A stretch of 64,000 nt of DNA. Source: Hoplostethus atlanticus (lineage: Eukaryota > Chordata > Actinopteri > Trachichthyiformes > Trachichthyidae). The notes under the pieces are model-generated. The model saw only the letters and a program-made list of their open reading frames with translations. It was not told the origin of the DNA and did no database searches. How positions within the stretch are numbered: position 1 is the stretch's first letter; every line of letters starts with the position of its first letter. This document shows positions 24,103 to 38,000 of this stretch, in pieces. The position numbers and the translations under genes are program-made. The stretch spans positions 577,501 to 641,500 of the forward strand of contig JAXDDX010000023.1 in assembly GCA_034670405.1 (NCBI GenBank), written 5' to 3'.

Positions 24103-27100
24103 TTTATGACACCTTGTTAGCTAATTCTCCATATCATAACCTACATCTATTTAAAAATAAATAAATACATAAAACATTTTTAAAAATTGTATCTTCTCGT
24201 ATTTTAATTTCCAAATCTCATCATGTCTGAGTGAGTGGTAGTGGTATCTGTAGTGGTATCTGTAGTGGTCATGGCGTACCAGTAGGCGTACATCAAAATT
24301 CCAACCAATAATACCACCACAGGTTTTTGAACAACCCTCCCACTCCACCCCGCCCATCATACAAAACCTGCAACTTCACAACTTTCAAAGTGACACCAGT
24401 GGCAACATGGTACGGTGGTGCATTTTTGGATGTTCACAACTGGAAACCCTGTTTCCTTTTCCTAAGACACCATAGTTGCATCCTGGTGGAGGAATTTAAT
24501 TATTTTGAAGATTTGTGACAGGTCAAAATTACAAGCACTTTTGAATGCTCCCTCCCTGCTGCATCCCGCCCCAATATCCTGTTTCAACCAGAAATACGCT
24601 GAATTACGAAAAAACACACCATTAGAAACTGCTTTCCTTGTGACTTTGAAGTTTCAAAGTATCCCAAATGTTTTATAGTCTAAGCTGTTTGTGATTTCCA
24701 TTTAGTGATCATCGTTTGAACAAAATGAATAGATATGATGACTGAAATTGTAAAGTGACTCCTCACGTTGGCCCTGGCTGAGCTGGTCACATTTTTGAAG
24801 GTGTGAGGCAGCAAGAAACTACAGGTAGCTTTTAATTACTCGCTGCATGCCGCGATGACCGCAGCACAGCTATAATCAGCTCTCTGTCTCGGCCCCCCGG
24901 GGCACAACTGTAATTCCCTGTGCACATCTTCCAAAACTCGTAGCCTACAGGTCAGGCAGATGATGAGCTCGGGGATTGTCTTTTGAAAACGCCCTCGTCA
25001 ATCTCCATGATTTTTCAAAGGCACGCGCTTATTTCATCTAAATACGTTTGTTTGGTACAGTCTTTTCCCAGAAATTGGATTCTTGAATGTCAGTAAGAAG
25101 ATGTACTGATTTAGGATAATAAAAACGTACCAAAACCATAAAGTTTCAGGCGGTAGGTAAGGTAGGTAAGGCATGTTGCGCTTTGCTGAGTAGCTGAGCC
25201 TTTTTCTTTTCTTTTTTAACAGACTTTGAATACAATCTACAATCCTTTCCACCTAGAGTATATTCTGGCAGTTCTACAAAGCACAGATGTAAATGCCACG
25301 TATTGATCTCGAAATTCTGCGCAGATGAATCAGTTGTTGGAGGATCAAAATGTATTTAAAAAAAGAGCTAACAGTCCTGTGTTACGACCCTCTCTGACCC
25401 ACTGATGAACCCCCATGATGAATGATCTTTTCCTACTGAGAAACTCATTAAGTCCGTACTCTTATCATGTGTAAATGTCAATCAGTAGTCCATCAATGAC
25501 AGAGCAACAGTGTGCGAACATACGGTTTGTGCCTTAGGCTTAATTGGCCCACTTATATATGTTAGGTGGTTAACAAGCGAGTATCTGTGATTCCATTTGA
25601 TGACTTCAAGACATCATCATGATGTTGTTGCATATAACTTGATGGTGGAGATGCTAACCATAGGCTAAGCTCGTACCTCTAGCTCTGTTGTAGACTCTCA
25701 GAGTTACGCAGGCTGAGTCGAGGCTAATTCTGAAAATGACTTGACCAAGTTGGCAGATAATCTTTAGGGCTACGTTCAAACTGCAGCTGAAAGTGTCTCA
25801 ATTCATGTTTTGCCCCTAAAAATGGACACAAATCTGATTATTTCAAATCAACGTACACAGCAAAAAGTGGCATGGAGTCGCAATATTTCAAATATTTTGA
25901 TCCAGACCACATTGATATGTGGTACTAAAGGCATGCGAGTTGTATTTGAACGTTCAAATCAAATTTTTTCAGCTTTGCCATGGTTACCAGTCAAGTTTAC
26001 ATCATGACCTTGAGACGGTTGTCATTATTTTACGCCGACATCTGATGGTGATGTTGTTGCAGATTAGCACGCAAATACTTCTTTTTGAAACGTCTCACGG
26101 TACATATTGGTATCGGATACAGGTTACATTTTAAAATAGAAATCAACAACAAAAAATCGGGTATGACCCACAATTCTGAATTGAGCTTAATCTCCTGCAG
26201 TGTGAACGCAGCCTAATACTACTCCATCTGATAAAACGGTGCTGGTCAAAGGGAGATCAGCTCTCACCATTGGCTAGCATGGCATGTTTGAAGCCCTGGA
26301 CTTTGATAACCATTGTAACTCAGAATACAGGTCTGTTTTATGTCAACGCTTAAAAATATCACCGCTATAAAGAAAACCTTTACAGCTATAAAATACATGG
26401 AACACTCGTGCTTAGCTGACTCAGGGTCAGTCTTTCAGAGTAAAAATTTAATTTAATTTAATGGGGCAACAACAAGGGGCAACATACTGAAGTTGGATTG
26501 GGGCTTTGATTTTGAAAGATGGAAACAATTTTATTGCTTTTATTTCTTTTTTATTTTTCTTATTTCTTTTTTTCTAAGAGGTTGAACCATTTCTAAAGAT
26601 GCCTGTAGATTTCCAGACACCGAGGCACCTCAAAAGAAGGTAACATTTCTGATGGATGACGCAACATTTGCTCGTTCCCCTAAAGGTTTCAGCAAAAGAG
26701 GGGAAGCTGTCGGTCGTCCCTGGTGGGAGGTGGTTTGTTATTTTCCGAGAAAACGTGTTGTTCCCAGGCCCTCTGTCGCCTCTGTTTTCCAAAGCAGAGT
26801 CTGGAAAATCCACCACCTGTCAGTCGCTCCAGTGCTATCCCTAATATAGTATTAATGGGAGGAGAAACCCCGTATCTTGTCCTATTTGTGGCTCAAAATA
26901 CACCAGTGGTTCTCCTCTGTGTTCCAGGTCCAAATAGCTTCACTGTATCCCCTATAGCCAGCAGATTGAAGCCTGAATCGATACAGGCCTGCAGCATTGA
27001 CACACAGGATGTTTCTGCCTCTGCTGCATGCTGACTCACCGCGCACCAGAAAATACATACATGGATATACAGTACCTCTGGCTTTTGTTGAGCGCTCATT

Positions 27101-29845
27101 CAGGTCCCAGCAGGTTGAGGCTTTCTCCCCTCTATCAGACTTATCTGCTGTAGAGCTGTGTAGCATGGGCTCCACTCACAGCCCAGAGAGTGTGTGTGTG
27201 CGTGGGAGTGTGCAATGCATGTACACGTTTATGTCCGTGAGGGTGCACGGGCATCTGGATTGGTGTCATATCCTCTTTATAGAACAAGATGTGGTAAAGC
27301 AGGTTAGGAGGCCTGCTATTTGCTTATTTTCTTCCAAACAAATATAATATAATAAACAGAACAGGAACTGACTAATCTACAAACCTAATTCCTAAATCCC
27401 AAATCTATAGATGGATCATAACCCAAATTTTGTGTGTATAATCATCATGCAAGAACTGCATGTCACAATTTACATCTTCAGTTTTCATTTTACGTTTCAG
27501 CTTTTATATAGTAGCAGATGTTTTAGATTCATGTCAGTTTGTATCCCAATTTATGAAACAAATTGATGAATTGTTGTAATTAGGGATTTCCTGCTATTTT
27601 ACCCACTTACTCCATCACATCACTGTATGGTGTGTATGGTTGTTTGACAATACAGAAGTGTTTCAGCTGGGCAAGTAAAAAGCCCCATCTCTCAGCCAAT
27701 CAGAACCAAGTGTTCAACAAAGCTATTGTATAAAATAAAAATAATATTTAAGTCAGGTGAAAGTGTTTTTCCGCATCTTGTCCTCACATCAATGTTTCAA
27801 AAACGTGAAAGACATGGTGATTTCTCTCACTGTTTGTTTTTGATCTTGAGCTTCGGTGTGCTGACTTATTCCATTCCATTTCATCAGGATGATGAGTCTG
27901 TCTTGGGAGAGCTTCATCATTCTTCTCGTGTTATAATCACGTGAGCAGTAGTAGCCGCCATTTTTACACTGATGTTTGCGAAATGTGGCATCATTCCTCA
28001 TTCTTAAGTGGTTGTGAAGTGCCCGGTCAAGTCGCAACGTGAGAAAAAAAGGTAGGGGTCCCATCACCGAGAGAAATCTCCTCTACGATGGGGGGTAAAC
28101 ACGTATTGAGTTGCAGACCGCGGAGAAACGCAGCTTAATATTGATTCAATTTCTGTGAAGCCGGCGCTGCGCTGAATGGTATGGGCATTCCCGGTGCTCA
28201 TGGTAGCGTTGATGCAAAGCACACGGTAGATGCTGCAGATCGGTATCTGCAGGAAAGATGAAAGGGCTGATTTATGTAAGCATGCGTTCCTGCTCGTGCT
28301 TGTTGGTGTTAGCATGCAACTGTGATCTCTCCAGGCGGATTCTGTCAGTCCTTAACTGTATATCAACCAGGTTAAGGACTGGTTGAGGTTTTCAGTGTAC
28401 TTCAGCTGCACCAGGCAACTTCTTACTTTGGTTGCCCCAAATCTCAGTTAGTGGGGATGGAAGGCTCTTCTCTCCATAACAATCTTGACTAGTGCAGCGT
28501 TAACAAGTCATTTAATCCAGTATTCAGTCTTAAAACCTTATTTTTCCTAAAATAAGCAAAAATTATGCCATTGGTAGAGATATTTTCACTTATCTCCAAT
28601 GTTCATTTCATGTAATAGACATTATCTTGAAACAAGTGGAATGATACTTGTCTCAAGAAAATGCCTGAAACAAGCGAAACAGCGGTAGAAACTACCCTCT
28701 GATCACCCACATTATAAAACCCTTTGGTTTTATATGTCAATTAGTGAGCACTTATCATGAAGTATCATGGGAGAGTTCATCAGCAATAAAGGGAATCCCC
28801 ATTCTCCCCATTTGGAAAACCTCCGTCAGCCGGTCGTGCGGTGTCTGTCTGATCCGGTACATTCTCAGGAGGTGAGACTAGTAACAGAAGTATTAAGCTC
28901 AAGGCTTCAGGCAAAATACAGACAATCAAACGTTGATTATGGAGGAAGACACTCATGAGTGATGGGCTGGCAGAACGTTGCCTCAGGAGACGGCTCTGTC
29001 AGGCATTTTATGGACAGCGTATATACACGCTGAAAACTGAAAAAATAAGGGAATGATTCTTACTTGAACTGTGTTGTTGGTTTTTACTGAGAACGCTTTC
29101 ACTCTGAATAACTGACTAAAAAACTGAGATGCCTGTTGTAGCTCAGGGGCGACTTCTTTCAGTATGTGCACATAGTACTTAGAAACGTATCAGATTTTCA
29201 TATTATCCAAATCTGTTTCCAAATCCAAAGGCAATGTCCCGCCTATGGGGGACGTCACTCCTGAACATTCATTTCAAAACATTTAAATCAAATATGAACT
29301 TTACACTGAAGTCTAATAATGCCAGCTGTGACCATCAACTTTCATGTCATCAAAAACTAAATAATTTACGTTGATAAATAAATTCAAATTGAGTAAAAAA
29401 AAAAAATCATCATTATTTGAATACATACATCCCAATACTAACTTCCTCATAATGTGGTTCAAGAAGTAAGACTCACTGTGGTCAGGGAGGAGCCTGCATC
29501 ACCGACTGGCTTATATCCGATATTTTTAACGAAAGGCCAATATCCTCCTTATATCTGCCTAACCGTATCGTATCCTTTTAAAAGTTGTTCTGGATTACTA
29601 GAGATATTTTTCACAAGAGTTGAGAATCCACTATAGTTTCACTTCAAGGATTTCCAGCCTATACAGTACATCTTCTGTGGGCGGCGGTTTGAAGGACGCG
29701 TCTGCTGTTTGAAAGCCGCCGGCTTATGATGGGGTCAGCGGAGAGACGACACCTGACCGGCCAACAAAGCACACCTCTGCTTCCGTTCCATCAGTTGTCT
29801 TTCGACACGGGACTCCATGTTTCCTCTTAATTCTCCTTCAAGAAC

Positions 29846-29878
29846 GGTCAGACGCCCCCCCACCCCCACCCCCCCTCC
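29846..29878 (-). other. G-quadruplex-capable run
   Basis: Three runs of 5-7 C on the + strand separated by single A bases give G runs on the - strand that could form a quadruplex. It has no associated gene. Confidence 0.5.
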
Positions 29879-31640
29879 TCTGAAGTGCCAGATATTTTGC
29901 CGAGTTTTCTGTTTGATAAACATGAGGTGTTCGAGGATCTGTTTCATGAGGTCCCCATGTACACATCAGAGGTGATAATGAACTTAGAGCAGCTGAGCTT
30001 TATGTGCACAGACCGGGATTTATGTTAAAATATCGACAATATTAACAAAAACTGAATTTAACATCAGAAGGGCCAATAGATTTTGGGTAGTGGAAGAGGA
30101 GGCCAACAAACCATCTAGATATGACTACTATTTCCTTGCGTGATCTTACTACATGCATCTGCTGTATCTAATACTTAGTAGCTTAACAATGGGAACATCA
30201 GGGTTTAGTGAGCAAGTCTAAACTTCAGCTGATCCCTAACATCGAGACCAGAATCGGCAGATTGAAGCCAAGGTGGATTTCACCCCTGTGACAGGCCAAC
30301 AATTGAGGACCTGTAACGCTTGTTGGGGTGTGGTAGACTTAAAAGGGGAAATGTTGACCAACTGCCTTGCACACTCCTGCAGTATTTACAATGTAAACTA
30401 GGAGGCTGGCAGAGGAGCGTGTTCTTATTTATCTTGGCTCGGGGCTTATCAGCGGAGATTGGAAGCTGTTAGGGGAAACATTTTTGTGGGTGGCCTCTCG
30501 CGTGTTTGTGGTTAGACTATAGGGCTTGGAGGGAACGTACTGCAGGTCTGTGTGAACCTGTATCCGCCGGTTGTCCTTTTTTGCACGCTTTACCAGTGAT
30601 CTTGCATTTCGGTTCCTCGACACGGTGGGAATATGTAGTTACAGCCAGAATGAGACTAAAGTCAGAACAGTCTGCCGAAGCTCGCTTTCTTCAACAGTAT
30701 GTTTAGGAGATATGATGTATCAGATTAGAAAAGCTGAATGGAAACAGCAAAATTTGATTGATTTTGTCGATAAAGAAACCAGGCAATAAATTGCGATGGA
30801 AATGCATTTGACAAGTAAATAATGACATAGGCTTGTCACAACTGGCCCAACGAATCATTCAGTTTCATTGCACAACAGTTCAAAAGTGGCTTGAAATGTC
30901 GTCTGTAAAAGATTTGTCCACCACAACCTCCCAGAAATGCCACATCTGCTGTCTCTACCATGTGTAGTATACAGTATATAGTCCCATGTAAGTGTCTGTC
31001 ATGGTTGTACAGCCATTAGTTGGTGTATCAAAATATCATCAAAATAAGAGTATTTCTTGGTTTTCATCTTCCGTAATAAATGTCATTACCATGCTAGTTA
31101 GTGTCAGCATGCTAGCCGACATGCTTGCTAAAAACATCCTGGGACGTTTAGTTTTACAATTATATATAATACAATTGTGTATTATAACTTTAAGAAATTC
31201 CTTTTTTTTCTATTATTATCACTGTTTATTGCCTCTTTTGCTCTTGGTCTTGAATAGGACTCTGGTATCAGTCTCGACTTGATCTTGACCTCCTTTGGAC
31301 CAGGACTTGGAATTGACTCAGACTGAGGCGTTCTCCACCAAAACCCGACTATTGACATTGTTCTCTTCTCTAAATAACTCTTTTTGAAGGTCACTGTGCA
31401 TTGACTCATGCAGCCACGTAATGGAAGCAAACATTTCCGTCCTTCACGGTGGCTCTATCAAGCCAAATTAATATGGGGATTAAAGAAAGCAGAGAGCGAG
31501 AGCTTTCCACGGCCGAGTGCACTTTAACCTGAACTTTCATCGCCTGACGTAGGTGGGTCTGGCTGCAACAAAGGGTAATGGTTCTGATGACGGATCCCAG
31601 CGCTGTCTCACTGTGTGGCATGCAGTCTGCTTTAGTGTGA

Positions 31641-31701
31641 CACACACTCTCTCTCACACACACTCACACACACACACACATACACACACACACACGTACA
31701 C
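31641..31701 (+). repeat. (CA)n-rich microsatellite
   Basis: Interrupted CA/CT repeats (CACACACTCTCTCTCACACA...). Confidence 0.9.
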
Positions 31702-32630
31702 ACTGCGACATTACTTTAGGCCTCAATTAAAGCTCCTTGTTGGGCTCTGCCAAGATCAGCTCAGTTTCAAGGTGATTTATTTACCCCGTGAAAAGACTAC
31801 CACCAGACTCAACTGGATACAAGTGAATCACATTTGCTGGGGTTTTTTCCCCCCCAAGTGCCTACAAGTAAAAGCAGCAAGCAATGGCAAGCATGCTTAC
31901 TCACAGAAACCAGAGCGCATTTTTTGGCCCATGAATCACAAAGACGTTTCAATGTGGTTTGTCATGTTCTTTCAAAGTAAAGTACCGTAGATCCTCCTTA
32001 TTCTCTATATTTAGAGATATGTTTCACAATATACTAACATTGCCAAAATGTATTGCATGTAGAAGACATTCATTCAAAATATAATTTGAGGGGGAAAATA
32101 GTATATTATGGATGTACTTGCAGATATATGTTGTGAACAGTGCATAGGAAGAAAATGTATTACCACCGTTCATAATAAATTTCAAATTAATGTCTTCATT
32201 TCTGCACTCTCCATGTACAGATACACTTTTGGCCAGTTTTGATATATTTTGAAACATATTTCTTAACACATTCTGAAGCATATATGTGAAATGCTTTTAT
32301 TGCAGAATGGATCAGTATGTTAATTTGAATCATTGGAAACATGGGCTGGTCTGAAGGTATCTGCTCAGATTGAGTCATTATTGACTCATCAGTGGACTAA
32401 GGATTTTTTCTTGGTTATATCTTGATGTAGAGTATTCTCCACTTATGTGATTTATTTGTCCCTATATTTCAATGATTCCAGTTTTGGTTTGTTCAACATT
32501 GTGAAAATGTGCATCTTCAGACATTTGTGTAAATGTGGTGAAGAATAAAAGGACTTTCTTGTACAATGCAGCTTCTAATAACCAGATTATGAATATGACA
32601 CACAGGTACACTGGTCATTGAAGCTCAATA

Positions 32631-32633
<3 letters not shown>

Positions 32634-32665
<32 letters not shown>
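32634..32665 (+). repeat. (CT)n microsatellite
   Basis: 32 bases of CT dinucleotide preceded by CTCAATAAAG, a setting typical of a retroelement 3' end that has grown into a microsatellite. Confidence 0.9.
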
Positions 32666-32671
<6 letters not shown>

Positions 32672-34887
32672 ATCTGTATCTTCCTCTCCATCGGCTCATC
32701 TCCTCTCAGCTGAGCATTCCTCTATGCTTTCTAGTGAATTGTTGTAGCCCTGAGTAACAAATCAGCTCAGGAATGCATGTTGTCTGTTGTAAATGGATTT
32801 AGGGGTAATACATTTTCCAAAGCCTAGTAATGGACAGTGTTTCATCATGATGGAGAGCTGGGGCTTGCCTCCAGGGAAACAATGTCGCTGAAGTACCGAG
32901 CTTGCTTCAAGCAGTCGGTTTTCAAAAGGCATTTTTCCTCTTTATTGTGGACTCTTCATCGGGTTACAGACTGTGCTGCGGCACGTCCATCTGATAGGTC
33001 CGACTCCTGGTGAGTTAGAGGAGGAAGCTGTTGTCTCCTCAGTGTGATTTACGCCTCGCTCTCTCCCAAGCGACAGCACCAGAAGATAATCTCTCTAAGT
33101 GAACATAAATGTAGCCCGAACCCAGCCCAGCCCAGACCAGGAGGCTGTTTTCGAGTTTCTGGCCGGAGCAGGTCACACCACAAAGCGTCCCTCCTGCTTT
33201 TTCAGATCGGGAATGGCTCTCATCCCCAACTAATGAACGTCCATTCAGCGGATGACAAATTGAGGAGGCAAAATGTGTGTCAGGTCATCATAAAGTATTC
33301 TCCCAGAGAGTGGGCCGAGTGGTGACTGTGGATCTGGGAATGTGAATCTGCTCTGTTGTGCAGCAGTCAGGCAGACAAAGGGCCGGGCCATGGCCGTCAG
33401 CGACTGTGGGACACACTAAGCATCTGGTGACAGATCCGTCGGGATGCATGACCACTTTACACTGGGCTGCCTGTGTGTGGGAGTCCTGGATAGATACATT
33501 GAGTGTTTTTACTGCCGACTTAGTGCACACCTCAGGAATTCCACCCAGGTCCTGTCCTCACTAGTAAAACCTGCTTGTGTGCTCTACTCCAAACAGCCAT
33601 GTGTTTAATTGTCTGTGGTAGGAGGCTGCAAAGCACAAGCGCTTTCCTTTTTCTCCACCTGTCACATAAACACATCTCTAGGTGTTCTACCCGAGGCCGG
33701 CTGCATCAGGACAAAAAAGCAATACCTTCCCAGACATTTCTGCAACTGCTTTAGTTGTTTATGAGATTCTGGATGCTCTGCAGACAGGAGTATGATGATT
33801 CAGATCGGTGATAACTCACTCTTCTTAAAGGTCAAAGTTGTTTTTTTTAATTCCAGGTTAGCAGATAGTGTTAAATGTGAGTCACGTTCATTTAATCTCC
33901 TCTCCACCTCCTGTTACGGATATAAAACAATCTGCGTCTCAAGCATGATAGCTTTGTCTATGAGCTGGACATCAAAAGCCTTGCAGGAAAATTACCTGTT
34001 TGATGGTTTGGGATGATTATTACTAAAACATGAATTAGCAAACCGCACCTTCTCTCTGATCATTCTCATGCCACGCTGTCTAAGGAGCAAGTGAAAACTA
34101 GCAGAGTGCTACTTACAAGCTTGGCACGTGGAAGCATATGGGTGAATAATGCAATATTGCTTTTCATTAGCTGAGCTGATGCCAACAGTATCTGCACACT
34201 GTGGCAGATCAAAAAGCTTGTATATACTTGTCATTCTCTCCGTCTGATCACAATATAACATGTCTTAGTCATAACCCAAAACCAAAATTACCTAACTGGA
34301 TACAAACATATTTATCCTCGGTTGCCCATCATGAATAAAATCATTAGACACCTGCCTCCAAATTGAAGCCTCCGTATCCAAAGTGTGCAGATAAAATGTC
34401 AAGTGGAAAAATGTTCAGATGGAAAAACTGCCAAAACTGTGACAGATGCAAGTCTGCATTGAGAAGCAGCTATTAAGGCTTTAACCCTCGGCCTAATTTC
34501 ACTTTCAATTTCAAAAAAACTATCCCAAACTATCCAATGCCAAACTATCAATCCATCTCAAAATGTCTCTTCCAGCAGCCCTGTGCTGTTTAACCAGTGA
34601 GACTTGTGAATGAAGGTGGAAACTTCTAGCTATTTTGTATAAACCAAACAACATAATCCAGAATTGAGTGCTTGCGTAACTTGTACAGAAACATATTTTT
34701 CTTAGTTGCTGGAAAATGGAAATGGAAAGCATCTTGCTAAACAAAGAAACTACTTCAGTAGGGTGCTATTTGATTTTTCCAAGTTCAGGTGAGAGGTCAG
34801 AAATGCAAATACATTTTGTTTCTCTTGAAGGGATTTGTACTAGCATCATGCCCTCGGACCCTCCTAGCATTTCTGGGTAAATGCTCT

Positions 34888-35049
34888 TTTAAAGATTATT
34901 TTTATGGCATTTCTGATGTATTAGAGAGTTCACTGTGAAGAGAAACCAAAAAGATGGGAGAGAGCAGAGACACAGGTTGCAGGATGGATTTGAGACCAGG
35001 ATATCACAGTTACATGGTAGGAACCGTAGCCAACTGAGCTAACGGGGCA
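34888..35049 (-). mobile_element. tRNA-derived SINE
   Basis: Read on the - strand from 35049, the head has an A box (TAGCTCAGTTGG, about 35030-35041 on the + strand) and about 40 bases later a B-box-like GGTCTCAAATCC, the RNA polymerase III internal promoter of a tRNA gene. It does not fold as a functional tRNA, because it continues into a CT-rich body and a tail resembling ATAAAAATAATCTTTAAAA, the usual end of a group of fish SINEs. Confidence 0.7.
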
Positions 35050-38000
35050 TTACCTTGTGGAGGTTCTTGTCAAATGCCCCCCGTCCCAGGTCTGTGCACA
35101 CCACCGATCAATACCCTGCCAAACTTTCTCTCTGGCTTTGTTGGTGGTGATGGTTTTGCCTTTGACCCATGCTTGACACCTCAGGGTCTGTGTTTTGTGC
35201 ATTTATGTTGACAGTTCAAACCCGGCTTGAAGTACACTGACTAAGTTAGCTGGAAGTTGGTGTTGCAGAACCGCCTAATCCCAGGTGTTATGGTGAATAC
35301 CAGCCAGTTTACACATGCACAGTTCAACATGGACGAGAGAAAGGAGGGCAGCTCCTGGCCAAACCACAAAACTGATCCCTTGTCTCACTACTGGCAAGCT
35401 TAAATATGACGAATCCTGTCATTGTGTACGTGGTTCATTGGGTAGCCTGACTTGGTCTGGGCCAGTTCTGGGCAATGTAAACCTGTATGCCGTACAATAT
35501 GAATCCATGAGAAAGACACACAGAGGCATATTTCATTTGGCAGACATGTCCTAGGTGGAACCATGTCTGGGTATTCTATAGTACATACAATACATAGTAC
35601 TGTAAATGTCACCTATAAGGGATGGGGGGGCTTCAAAGAACATTTTTGAAATTAGTTTTTTTCCTAGATAGAGATACCAGGTAGTAAACTGGCTTCATCT
35701 GGCATCCCAGGTCTAAATCCATCCCCGATTAGAATGAAAACTACCTGGCAGGATAAAAAACAGCAGTACTCTGGACCAAGATGACCACTGCTATGAAGAG
35801 GTCGTTTTTTTACCACTTTAGGTCGATTCAGTATGAAGCCAAAATCCATTTCTGACTTGAGGCACGCCTAGCTAAAATGATGATGGGATTCTCATCACAC
35901 ATGTTAAGGTACATTTATAGATGAGGTTGAATCCTATGGAAGTGATGAATTAGCACAAATCACTGCCAAATACCTTCACGCCGTAGATAGACAGGGAGAA
36001 AAAAAGCTCTTCATTTTATAGTCCTTGGCTTGGCTCCCAAAGTATGACCAGTCCTCAGACACCTCCTACTAATCTCTTAACTCCTGTACAGCTGCACCGC
36101 TGGATTCCACTTTCTACACTCCTGCAACGTCACAGCCCGGCTGGGCGAGCGGCCGGCTGTGGAGAGATAGTTTGTTTTGTATAACTATCCGTGTTAGTGT
36201 ACGTATCATAACTTCAAATTACCAGCAGCTACAATGTGCGGGCGTGTAGGGGCTTTTGTTGTAAACTCAGCAAACAGATCTGTGGTAAACATGAGCTGTT
36301 TGGGTGTTTTTTTCGCCCGTCGATGAGGGGGTTTCCATTCCCGGCTGCTCATCAAAGAAAGGTCAGGTAAACCCGGGTTCACAGGCCTTCAAGGTGGCAG
36401 AAGCTGGCACGATGATCCTGTTTTGTTTTTACACTGTTGCCTGTAAACTGATCTTTTCGTTCCTGTGGCTATAAAAACTTGAAGCGGTGCCAGGCAGAAA
36501 CCTTTATGCCTGAAGCATGAGAGAGAGAGCTCTTATCTCTGCTCATGCCATACCCAAAAAACAAAAAAAGAAAGGTATTTTCAGCATTTGCAGTAGCTAC
36601 AGTCGACGGTAATGGTTAGATCATTGTTGTGTAAACTTTGGGAGCCTGTAATACATCACCGTGTGGGAACGACTCCCAAAGCTGAAAAATAAATGCAGAA
36701 ACAATGCATAGGTTACAGTAAACGCTCCTTAAAGTAAAACGGTGGCTTTAAAATGACATTTTGAACAGAAAACCTTCTGGCAGCCAGCTACATAATCCCT
36801 ACCTCCCTTTTTTTTTATTTGAAGCTTCATGTAAAAACATATTAGGGCCTATGTGTGGTGGAAGTATGACCGCCCCGGGGTGCAGGAGCTGGAATTCACC
36901 GTTTGTTTAGCGGATAAGAGGGAGCGCTGCCGGTGCTGCTGGCTACAACAGGAGGTAGTGGAGAGTTCAGCTGCAGGTAAAACTCACCTGAGAGGCTGAC
37001 CTGGAGCTGTCTGACTGCTGGGAAAGCTAACGGGGGGAGGGGAGAGGACAGGATGGGGGGGGGGGGGGGCTGACAGGCGCTCACGGGAGGGGACACATAA
37101 AGGGAACATTGTTTGAATCGGGCCACCTCCAAATCAGCACTCTCATATTGCATATCTGTATTTCTAAATGGGAGACAGTAGAAATTCAGGGGAAATATCC
37201 GCGGGTCCGTCAAAAGTCTGAAAAAAATCTTATAATGAAGAAAATTTAAGAGTTAAAATATCTTAAATGCTTTTTCTTCGCCGTGCAGCGAAAACTAGTT
37301 TCTTTCCGCTGCATGTAGCACAATATGCATCGTATCTGCTTTACGAAACACGATCAGACTTCATGTCCTATAACAATTAATTTCCTGTTGTCCTTATTCT
37401 GCCCAATCAGAAATACGCTGCCAGCTTTGCTTCTTTGTTTTGGTTTTTAAATTGGTCTTAAATTCAATTCCAGGTAGCATTAAAAAGCCTTAAAGTCTTA
37501 AATTTGTCTTTCCGAAACCTTTATATCCAAAATGATCCATCAGGAAGGTGTCAACTCAAACAGGGTGTGTGTGTATCTGATGCCATACAAATTGTAAGGG
37601 CTTTAACATAATCCCTCAACCACTGACCTCTCAAATCCCTTGATGACGCACACATAAAAGAGAGGCAGAAGGTCAGTGGTACCCCAGTTATATTTGGTTT
37701 CTACTACCATACAACGGCATGTGGGCTTGCTTTCTGCTGCTGCGTAATCTTTCTAATTGAAGTAATAGTGCAACGTAAATTAATAAACCTTTCTCCTCAA
37801 GATCCCCAGGGCTGTTGAAGTGAAGGTATCAGTTTGATCTGCAGGACTGGTGCTTATCCATCTTCCAGAAGATTGGGATCTCTCTTCAAAGAGAAGCTCA
37901 GTGCCTCCTATTATTAGTGGTGAGTTATAAACCTGCAATTAAACCCAAATTATGTCTATTAATAACCTGCATGGGAGATGGTTTCGGGGAGGGGTTGAGA

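Larger units (their letters stand above)
21936..34887. other. intergenic region, no gene seen
   Basis: About 13 kb without a supportable gene. It contains a repeat fragment at 23487-23560, a hairpin at 24038-24102, a 12-base tandem at about 24235-24270, C-rich (G4-capable on the - strand) sequence at about 29846-29878, CA repeats at about 31641-31701 and a CT tract at 32634-32665. Many open frames of 60-100 codons have no recognisable motifs and overlap on both strands. Confidence 0.65.

Noticed and set aside
34975-35049. A tRNA gene
   Set aside because: A/B boxes are present, but the sequence does not make a full cloverleaf and continues into a SINE body and tail.
36896-37213. 105-codon open frame on the - strand, proline-rich
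   Set aside because: The proline run comes from a poly-G/C tract, and there is no conserved motif.
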